A stretch of DNA of 8,382 nucleotides. Origin: Caldifarciminota bacterium. GTDB lineage: Bacteria > WOR-3 > Hydrothermia > WGAB01. The notes beneath the pieces are model-generated. The model was not told the DNA's origin. It ran no database searches and saw only the letters and a list, made by a program, of their open reading frames with translations. The position numbers were made by a program, and so were the translations under genes. The stretch is from NCBI GenBank assembly GCA_015489295.1, contig WGAB01000114.1:1-8382 (forward strand). Direction: 5' to 3'. Positions 1 to 6,761 of the stretch are shown piece by piece; positions within the stretch are counted from its first letter, which is position 1, and each line of letters begins with the position of its first letter.

Positions 1-64
1 ACAGGAAAAAGGCCGGAAGCGGAAAACCCCTAAACCTCCGGCCCAGGGGTCCACAGCGTTCCAT
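1..64 (-). CDS. N-terminal start of an unidentified gene running off the left edge (partial)
   Basis: Seen: reading leftward, an ATG at 64-62 opens a frame that stays open to base 1 (21 complete codons). The peptide begins MERCGPLGRRFRG and continues FPLPAFFL, a basic stretch followed by a hydrophobic one, as at the start of a signal peptide or membrane anchor. The start is supported by a strong Shine-Dalgarno sequence (AAGGGGGGTGA, 79-69), with 7 nt between the G-run and ATG, and by a promoter-like TTGACA further upstream (167-162). Too little is visible to assign a family. Odd: the frame runs through a terminator-shaped hairpin at 6-43, so the alternative is a non-coding small RNA or leader rather than a gene. 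The RBS spacing is the main reason I favour a gene. Confidence 0.45.
   Translation of the reverse strand, partial: MERCGPLGRRFRGFPLPAFFL
6..43 (-). terminator. Terminator-shaped hairpin reading leftward
   Basis: On the minus strand GGCCGGA (43-37) pairs perfectly with TCCGGCC (17-11). The stem can extend by three pairs inward (two of them G.U), leaving a loop of about 13 nt, and TTTTT (10-6) follows directly. This has the form of a Rho-independent terminator for transcripts moving leftward. No complete minus-strand gene lies between it and ligA. It would therefore end a small RNA of about 128 nt, act as an attenuator, or be chance sequence inside the partial CDS that starts at 64. The hairpin is plain in the sequence; its function is uncertain. 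Confidence 0.35.
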
Positions 65-134
65 CTTCTCACCCCCCTTGGCGGTTTTTGGGCTGTGGAC
101 AATTCTTGCCTTTTCAATGCGGCAATTTCCACAG
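49..134 (-). promoter_or_regulatory. 5' leader with mutually exclusive stem-loops around an RBS
   Basis: Three copies of a CTGTGGA-type word lie in this leader. In minus-strand order they are A (CTGTGGAA, 134-127), B (GTCCACAG, 100-93) and C (CTGTGGAC, 56-49). A pairs with B, extended by AATT/AATT and GCC/GGC, to give about 14 bp with two bulges. B also pairs perfectly (8 bp) with C, and that stem would enclose the Shine-Dalgarno sequence (77-72) and ATG (64-62). The predicted transcription start (about 133-134) falls at the base of the A:B hairpin, making it a 5'-terminal stem-loop. The pairings are visible; a switching role is inference. I recognise no known riboswitch class. Confidence 0.4.
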
Positions 135-139
135 GCAAC

Positions 140-167
140 CTTAAAGGAATCCCTGGGGGTTTGTCAA
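140..167 (-). promoter_or_regulatory. Leftward promoter, divergent from ligA
   Basis: A perfect -35 hexamer TTGACA (167-162) is followed after 16 bp by TTTAAG (145-140), four of six matches to the -10 consensus. Transcription would start near 133-134, at the foot of the CTGTGGA hairpin and about 70 nt before the ATG at 64. The perfect -35 combined with a well-placed downstream RBS supports it; the -10 is mediocre. Confidence 0.45.
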
Positions 168-332
168 GCATACAACCAGGTCAACCACGGATTGCATCAG
201 CAACTCCCTGGATTTACTCGGGCAAAAGCGGCTGTGCTGTCTTCCAGGGCCACGGCCTAGGTCCTATTGAGGACGGAAGTTTCCACGGACTCCCCTTCTC
301 GGATTCTTTAAAAGGCCCCGGCTGCTGCGCCG
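168..332. other. Intergenic stretch with no gene seen
   Basis: I find no credible gene here on either strand. Open frames through it on the plus strand lack a ribosome binding site and resemble no protein family. It contains the small inverted repeat GTCCT-ATTG-AGGAC (261-274) inside flanking CTTCC (241-245) and GGAAG (275-279) arms, and a palindromic CCTAGG (256-261). A bulged hairpin (152-180) extends into its left end. Base composition is less GC-rich than the neighbouring genes. It does not resemble tmRNA, RNase P RNA or SRP RNA on either strand. Confidence 0.5.
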
Positions 333-360
333 TTGACACTGCTCTGGAAAGCGGTGTAAG
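333..360 (+). promoter_or_regulatory. ligA promoter with an internal palindrome
   Basis: A perfect -35 TTGACA (333-338) is followed after 16 bp by TGTAAG (355-360, four of six matches to TATAAT). The start would fall near 367, giving a leader of about 19 nt with AGGGGG (373-378) 7 nt before the ligA ATG. An inverted repeat ACACTGCT-6 nt-AGCGGTGT (336-357; 7 of 8 positions symmetric) spans the spacer and overlaps both hexamers, which is where a repressor operator could lie. Confidence 0.5.
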
Positions 361-382
361 TTATGGGCAAACAGGGGGTTGA

Positions 383-2407
<2,025 letters not shown>

Positions 2408-2482
2408 GCGGCCGAGCCACCTTCCTCGGGTCGCGGCGGATCGGTGCTGGCGTATCGTTTTCCTGTGGCCACCGGACCGTTG

Positions 2483-2488
2483 TACAAT
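2483..2488 (+). promoter_or_regulatory. -10 element for a probable leaderless mRNA
   Basis: TACAAT (five of six matches to TATAAT) ends 6 nt before the ATG at 2495. Transcription normally starts about 7 nt after the -10, which places the first transcribed base at the A of the start codon. No clear -35 is seen 16-19 bp upstream, and no Shine-Dalgarno sequence precedes the ATG. This is the usual layout of bacterial leaderless genes. Confidence 0.5.
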
Positions 2489-2494
2489 AGGCCC

Positions 2495-3448
2495 ATGCCG
2501 GAACCTCTGAAGCCCCGGGCGCTGCGGCCCGGCAGCCGGATCGCTGTGCTTGCGCCAGCCAGTCTCCCCCAAGACCCCGGCGTGTTGCCCCGCGTTGAGG
2601 AAGCCCTGCGTTCCCGAGGGTTTGAGGTTCTCCTCATGGCCGACCCCGTGGAACCGCGGCTTTCCTACCTGGCCGCGCCCGATGAGGTGCGTGCCCAAAG
2701 GCTTCTTGAGGCCTTCCAGGACCCCGAAATTCACGCGATCCTTGCCCTTCGGGGCGGCTACGGCACCGCCCGGCTTCTGCCCCTGCTGGAGGCCACCGTG
2801 ATCCGCCGGCACCCCAAGATCCTGGCCGGGTTCAGCGACCTGACGGCCCTGTTCCTGGGCCTGTGGAAGGCCACCGGGCTTGTGACCTTCTACGCGCCCG
2901 TGGCCACGGAGCTGGCCCGGGCTGACGAAAAAACCTGGCAGCACTTTCTTGCGACCCTGCAGGGTGACGCCTGGCACCTGGAACCCTGGCCCGAGGTGCA
3001 CCCCGGCCTTGTGCTCGTGCCCGGGGAGGCCGAGGGGCGGCTGTTGGGCGGCACCTTGGCCGTTCTCGTGTCGCTCGTGGGCACACCGTTCCTGCCCGAT
3101 TTCCGGGGCGCCATTTTGTTCCTGGAAGACGTGAACGAGGCGCCGTACCGCGTCGATCGGATGCTCACCCAGCTGCTGCAGGCCGGCGTGCTGGAAGGGG
3201 TCAAGGGAATCGCTCTGGGCGTGTTCCACGAGTGTGGCGACCCTGAGGATCTGATGGCCACCCTGCGCGACCGGCTGGTGCCCCTGGGTGTGCCCGTGTG
3301 CTACGGGCTGCCCTTCGGGCACATCCCCCGGAAGGGTACCCTGCCTGTGGGCATCCGGGTGCGGCTGACCACCGAGCCGTGCCGCCTGGAGGCCCTGGAA
3401 CCTGTGGTTTCCGGAGCCCCGGCGGATAAGGGGGCCGGTCACCTGTAG
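2495..3448 (+). CDS. S66-family LD-carboxypeptidase (LdcA/MccF type)
   Basis: Members of this serine peptidase family release the terminal D-Ala from L,D-linked tetrapeptides in cytoplasmic murein recycling (LdcA), or cleave microcin C-type conjugates (MccF). The 317-residue protein shows the family signatures: RPGSRIAVLAPAS at the N-terminus, LALRGGYGTARLL (about 83-95), the nucleophile Ser114 in GFSDLTALF, the acidic element FLEDVNEAPYRVDRM (catalytic Glu211, or less likely Glu215), and His276 in PFGHIPRKGTLPVG. So the Ser-Glu-His triad is present. No signal peptide is seen, which fits a cytoplasmic role. I chose ATG2495: it matches the family start and lies 6 nt after TACAAT, whereas an in-frame GTG at 2444 adds 17 residues unlike the family and has no RBS. 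The 87-nt gap after ligA and the separate -10 suggest independent transcription. Family is certain; LdcA versus MccF cannot be settled here, though a housekeeping setting favours LdcA. Confidence 0.92.
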   Translation: MPEPLKPRALRPGSRIAVLAPASLPQDPGVLPRVEEALRSRGFEVLLMADPVEPRLSYLAAPDEVRAQRLLEAFQDPEIHAILALRGGYGTARLLPLLEATVIRRHPKILAGFSDLTALFLGLWKATGLVTFYAPVATELARADEKTWQHFLATLQGDAWHLEPWPEVHPGLVLVPGEAEGRLLGGTLAVLVSLVGTPFLPDFRGAILFLEDVNEAPYRVDRMLTQLLQAGVLEGVKGIALGVFHECGDPEDLMATLRDRLVPLGVPVCYGLPFGHIPRKGTLPVGIRVRLTTEPCRLEALEPVVSGAPADKGAGHL

Positions 3449-3507
3449 ATCCTTTGGGAACCAGGGGAAACGAGCCAGATTGGCGGCGCCAGAAGCCAGT
3501 GCGGGTG

Positions 3508-5634
3508 CTAAACCTTCAGCACCTCGATCAGGTTCAGGTCCATGGCCTTCCGGAACTTGTCCACCTTTTCCACCTGCACCCGCACCCGGCTCCCCAGCCG
3601 CACCAGCAGCTGGTCGCCCTGCCAGAGGGTTCGGGTTTCGCGCACGAAGTGCACCTTGCCGGGCAGGCGCTCCACGGAGACAAAGCCCTCGGTAAGGTAT
3701 TCGGTGATTTCCACGAAAAAGCCGTAGGGAGTCACGTGGGTCACCACCCCATCGAACACCTCGCCCACGCGGCCCTTCATGAACTCCATCTTTTTGATGT
3801 CCAGGAGTTCAAACTCGGCCTGCTGGGCCACCTCCTCGCGTTCGGAGGCCTGCTGGGCCACCTTTTCCAGGTACTCGATCCACTCGGGGTCCCTGCGGGG
3901 TTCCCCGAGAAGCAGATGTTTCACAATCCGGTGGACCATGAGGTCGGGGTACCGGCGGATCGGGGAGGTAAAGTGCAGGTAATGCTTCAGCGCCAGGCCG
4001 AAGTGGCCTACGTTTTCCACGGCGTACCGGGCCTTGGCCAGGGAGCGGAGCAGCAGGTAGTTGATGAGTTTCTCCTCGGGTTTGCCCTCAAAGATCTCCA
4101 GGATCCGCTGCACGTACTTAGGGGTGATCCTGCGGGCTTTGGGTAGCGGTTCGCCCAGCAGGCTCTCGGCGATCCGGAGGAACTCCTCAAACTTTTCCCG
4201 TTTCGGAGGCTCGTGGATGCGGTAGATGGTGGGAATCTTTTTGCGATGAAGCAGGGTGGCCACCTGGTTGTTGGCCAGCACCATGAATTCCTCGATCAGG
4301 CGGTGGGTATCCAGCCGGAGGGCCTCGGTAATGTCCAGCACCTCGCCGGAGGGGAGCAGGGCGATCTCGGGTTCCGGCAGGTCAAAGTCCAGGCCGCCGC
4401 GTTTCTGTCGGCGGTGCCGCAGCAGCTGGTAGAGTTCGTGGGCGATCTTCAGGTGGTGCCGGAGGGTGTCCAGGTTCACCCGGAGATCGGTTTCCGGATC
4501 GCGGGGGTCTTTGCCCTCCAGGACCCGCTGGGCGTCCTGGTAGGTGAGGCGGGCCCTGGAGTGGATGACGGCGGGATAGATCTTGAGCCCTCTGGGGGTC
4601 CCCAGGGCATCCAGGCGGATCTCCAGCGACAGGGTCCAGCGGTCTTCGCCGGGCCGGAGCGAGCAGAGGTCGCCGGAGAGTTCGTGGGGCAGCATGGGCA
4701 CCACGGTATCCAGGAGATACACCGAGGTGCCGCGTTTCAGGGCCTCCCGGTCCAGGGCCGAGCCCTCGGGAACGAAGGCCGAAACATCGGCGATGTGCAC
4801 GCCCAGGAGGTAACCGCCCCCGGGGAGGGATTCCACGGAAATGGCGTCGTCAAAGTCCTTGGCGGTTCGGGGGTCGATGGTAAAAATCAGGCGGTCGCGG
4901 AGATCCCGGCGGAGGTCGGCCACTTCATCGTGCACCGGGCGGCGGAGATCCTTTTGGACGGACCTGGGGAAGGTTTCGGGCAGGTCGTATTTCCGGAGCA
5001 CCACCTTGATGTCCACGGCGGGGTCGTTTTCGTGGCCCAGATCTTCCACGATGATGGCGCGGTACTGGTTCGGGGGGCCGGCGACCTTGAACACCACCTT
5101 ATGATCGGCCTCGGCCCGGCCCCTGGCCACGGGGAGCATCCGGGGCAAGGTGAGCACATCAGGTTCCACATAGCCGCCCCGATAGCCCCGGCGGTAGGTG
5201 CCGATGAAGTGGCGGACCCGGTGTTTCAGAACCTTGACCACCCGGCCCTCGGGCCGTTTCTTTTCGCGCAGGACCTCCACCAGCACGATGTCGCCGTCCA
5301 TGGCGTTTTTCATGTGGTGGGGAGGGATAAAGATGTCCGGGCCGTCGTCGCAGAGGAGGAACCCGAAGCCCTCCTTGAACCGCTGGATGCGGCCCTGCAC
5401 CCGGCGTCGGGGCACGAAGTAGCGGCCCCGTTCTTCAAACACCCGTTCCTCGGCCAGCAGGTCCTGGAGGGCCTGGCGGATCAGGTGGTCCTGGGCCTTT
5501 TTCAGGCGGAGGGCCCTGCGGAGGCCGCGGACGGTGCCGCCCTTGCTGCCCTTGCGTCGGAGATACTGCAGGATGGGCCCGTAAAGGTCCTGGGGCCGTT
5601 TCTTTTTGCGTTTCTTATCCGAAGACTTCGGCAA
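3508..5634 (-). CDS. rnr: Ribonuclease R (RNase II/RNB family 3'-5' exoribonuclease)
   Basis: Degrades RNA processively from the 3' end, including structured RNA, in mRNA and rRNA quality control in the cytoplasm. With the TTG start at 5634 it has 708 residues. A Lys/Arg-rich start leads into a winged-helix region (about 15-75: DLYGPILQYLRRKGSKGGTV). Cold-shock-type OB folds follow (GRIQRFKEGFGFLL, then a second to about 230). The RNB catalytic domain has DPRTAKDFDDA with the metal-binding aspartates 254, 260, 262 and 263, then HIADVSAFVPEGSALDREA and HFTSPIRRYPDLMVHR (about 554-569). A C-terminal S1 domain runs from about 622 (GEVFDGVVTHVTPYGFFVEI). TTG5634 is preceded by GCAGGAG with 6 nt spacing; a TTG at 5661 would add nine residues without an RBS. 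It overlaps the end of trxB by 20 nt, so translation is probably coupled and the two genes share a transcript. It converges on the S66 peptidase gene across a 59-nt gap with no clear terminator. RNase II is less likely given the N-terminal winged helix and length. Confidence 0.95.
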   Translation of the reverse strand: MPKSSDKKRKKKRPQDLYGPILQYLRRKGSKGGTVRGLRRALRLKKAQDHLIRQALQDLLAEERVFEERGRYFVPRRRVQGRIQRFKEGFGFLLCDDGPDIFIPPHHMKNAMDGDIVLVEVLREKKRPEGRVVKVLKHRVRHFIGTYRRGYRGGYVEPDVLTLPRMLPVARGRAEADHKVVFKVAGPPNQYRAIIVEDLGHENDPAVDIKVVLRKYDLPETFPRSVQKDLRRPVHDEVADLRRDLRDRLIFTIDPRTAKDFDDAISVESLPGGGYLLGVHIADVSAFVPEGSALDREALKRGTSVYLLDTVVPMLPHELSGDLCSLRPGEDRWTLSLEIRLDALGTPRGLKIYPAVIHSRARLTYQDAQRVLEGKDPRDPETDLRVNLDTLRHHLKIAHELYQLLRHRRQKRGGLDFDLPEPEIALLPSGEVLDITEALRLDTHRLIEEFMVLANNQVATLLHRKKIPTIYRIHEPPKREKFEEFLRIAESLLGEPLPKARRITPKYVQRILEIFEGKPEEKLINYLLLRSLAKARYAVENVGHFGLALKHYLHFTSPIRRYPDLMVHRIVKHLLLGEPRRDPEWIEYLEKVAQQASEREEVAQQAEFELLDIKKMEFMKGRVGEVFDGVVTHVTPYGFFVEITEYLTEGFVSVERLPGKVHFVRETRTLWQGDQLLVRLGSRVRVQVEKVDKFRKAMDLNLIEVLKV

Positions 5635-6550
5635 TGTACTCTCCTGCCCGGGTAGCGGCAATGGCGCCGTCGCCCACCGAAGTCGTGATCTGCCGCAGGG
5701 AGCCGGAACGGATGTCGCCGGCCGCGTAAACGCCCGGCTGGTTGGTTTCCATGTGTTCGTTGGTGATCACATGGCCCTGCTCGTCCAGGTCCACGAAGCC
5801 CCGCAGGAACTCGGAATTGGGAATGAGGCCAATGTAGATGAACACGCCTTCCAGGGGGATTACCCGGGTTTCGTTGGTTTTGACGTGGCGGACCCGCACG
5901 CCGGTGACCATCTGGTCGCCCAGGATTTCGTCCACCACGGTGTTGAGCACGAGGTCGATGTTCTCGCGGGCATGGACCCGTTCGTCCAGGATGCGTTCGC
6001 CGCGGAACCGGTCGCGCCGGTGAATCAGGTACACGGTTTCGGCCAGGTTGGCGAGGTACAGGGCCTCGGTTTTGGCGGAGTTGCCGCCGCCTACCACGGC
6101 CACCCGTTTGCCCTTGAAGAAATGGCCGTCGCAGACGGCACAGTACGACACGCCCCGGCCGTAATAGGTGTCTTCGCCGGGCACGCCGAGGCGTCGGGGA
6201 TCAGAGCCGGTGGCCACGATCACGGTGCGGGCCCGGTACTCATCGTCCACGCCGGTCAGCACCAGGGTTTTGCCGTCTTCGGCCCGGCGGAGGCCTTCGA
6301 TTTCGTCCAGGATGATCTCGGCGCCGAACTTGAGGGCCTGTTCCTTCATGCGTTCCATGAGGGCCGGGCCCTCGATGCCCTCGGGAAAGCCCGGGTAGTT
6401 TTCCACCCAATCGGTGAGGGCCACTTGGCCGCCCACCTCGCCGCGTTCAAACACCACGGTGTCCAGCCCGGCCCGGCCGGCATACATGGCGGCAGTGAGC
6501 CCGGCCGGGCCGCCGCCCACAATGGCCACATCCACGATTCTCTTGCTCAC
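5615..6550 (-). CDS. trxB: Thioredoxin reductase
   Basis: FAD enzyme that transfers electrons from NADPH to thioredoxin in the cytoplasm. From GTG6550 it has 311 residues, the normal length. Seen: N-terminal FAD-binding GGGPAG (12-17), ERGEVGGQVALTDWVENYPG, the redox disulfide Cys137 and Cys140 in CAVCDG, the second dinucleotide fold GGGNSA (154-159), HRRDRFR (177-183), whose arginines are typical of NADPH specificity, and the C-terminal FAD motif GDIRSGSLRQITTSVGDGAIAA (from 278). I chose GTG6550 because AAAGGAG (6565-6559) lies 8 nt upstream. A GTG at 6559 overlaps that Shine-Dalgarno sequence and adds only three residues. It is first in a pair with rnr, diverges from tRNA-Glu, and has a hairpin-rich leader of about 88 nt if the TATAAT at 6650-6645 drives it. 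No thioredoxin gene is visible nearby. Confidence 0.96.
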   Translation of the reverse strand: MSKRIVDVAIVGGGPAGLTAAMYAGRAGLDTVVFERGEVGGQVALTDWVENYPGFPEGIEGPALMERMKEQALKFGAEIILDEIEGLRRAEDGKTLVLTGVDDEYRARTVIVATGSDPRRLGVPGEDTYYGRGVSYCAVCDGHFFKGKRVAVVGGGNSAKTEALYLANLAETVYLIHRRDRFRGERILDERVHARENIDLVLNTVVDEILGDQMVTGVRVRHVKTNETRVIPLEGVFIYIGLIPNSEFLRGFVDLDEQGHVITNEHMETNQPGVYAAGDIRSGSLRQITTSVGDGAIAATRAGEYIAEVFG

Positions 6551-6576
6551 AGGTACCACTCCTTTCCCATCGGGGA

Positions 6577-6620
6577 GGTTTCCCAGCCGGAAAAACCTGG
6601 GGAAACCGCTTCAAACGGTT
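6577..6620 (-). promoter_or_regulatory. Hairpin-rich trxB leader / inverted repeats
   Basis: On the trxB strand GGTTTCCC (6607-6600) pairs perfectly with GGGAAACC (6584-6577), 11 nt upstream of the trxB Shine-Dalgarno sequence. A second 5' arm, GGTTTTTC (6597-6590), can pair with the same 3' arm using two G.U pairs. A separate hairpin AACCG (6620-6616) with CGGTT (6608-6604) shares bases with the first arm, so the pairings exclude one another. No T-run follows, so these are not intrinsic terminators. As DNA, the AACCG/CGGTT repeat could be an operator touching the tRNA promoter -35. Any regulatory role is inference. Confidence 0.35.
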
Positions 6621-6649
6621 GACTCCAGAAGGGTTTGCCTGGATATTAT
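6619..6649 (+). promoter_or_regulatory. tRNA-Glu promoter
   Basis: TTGACT (6619-6624, five of six) and TATTAT (6644-6649, five of six) face the tRNA with a 19-bp spacer, slightly long. The expected start near 6656 would leave a 5' leader of about 7 nt for RNase P to remove. A candidate trxB -10 lies on the opposite strand over the same bases. Confidence 0.5.
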
Positions 6650-6650
6650 A
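6645..6650 (-). promoter_or_regulatory. Candidate trxB -10 element
   Basis: A perfect TATAAT reads leftward at 6650-6645. A -35 would fall inside the 5' end of tRNA-Glu. No good match is seen at 16-18 bp spacing (ACGATG at 17 bp), and there is no TGn extension, so strength is uncertain. Transcription would begin near 6638. Confidence 0.4.
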
Positions 6651-6662
6651 AACCGCTCGCAC

Positions 6663-6734
6663 GGCCCCATCGTCTAATGGCTAGGACACCGCTCTTTCAA
6701 GGCGGCGGCGGGGGTTCGAATCCCCCTGGGGCCA
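6663..6734 (+). tRNA. tRNA-Glu (anticodon TTC)
   Basis: A complete 72-nt cloverleaf. The acceptor stem GGCCCCA (6663-6669) pairs with TGGGGCC (6727-6733), with discriminator A6734. The D arm runs GTCTAATGGCTAGGAC. The anticodon stem CCGCT/GGCGG carries loop CTTTCAA with anticodon TTC at 6696-6698. The T arm GGGGG-TTCGAAT-CCCCC is at 6710-6726. It closely resembles bacterial tRNA-Glu. The 3' CCA is not encoded (ATTT follows), so a CCA-adding enzyme is needed. No terminator separates it from queA, 27 nt downstream. Confidence 0.97.
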
Positions 6735-6761
6735 TTTCTCTTTAACCGAGCCCCGCGCTTC

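Noticed and set aside
78..382. Plus-strand open frames at 78-260 and 95-382 upstream of ligA
   Set aside because: No Shine-Dalgarno sequence, no family resemblance, and they run through promoter and hairpin elements.
2412..2429. ligA terminator from CCGAG/CTCGG
   Set aside because: Only a 5-bp stem, with no T-run after it.
2444..2494. Upstream GTG start for the S66 peptidase
   Set aside because: It adds 17 residues unlike the family, has no RBS, and translates through the -10 element.
3449..3507. Bidirectional terminator between the S66 peptidase gene and rnr
   Set aside because: Only 4-bp TGGC/GCCA stems and no T-runs on either strand.
4213..5655. 480-codon plus-strand open frame opposite rnr (and the shorter one at 3454-4146)
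   Set aside because: Antisense shadow of rnr, with His/Gly/Val-rich composition and no recognisable domain; rnr has its full catalytic motifs.
5635..5661. TTG5661 start for rnr
   Set aside because: No RBS precedes it, while TTG5634 has GCAGGAG at 6 nt.
6551..6559. GTG6559 start for trxB
   Set aside because: It overlaps the Shine-Dalgarno sequence that serves GTG6550 and has none of its own.
5606..6622. 338-codon plus-strand open frame opposite trxB
   Set aside because: Antisense shadow of an unmistakable thioredoxin reductase.
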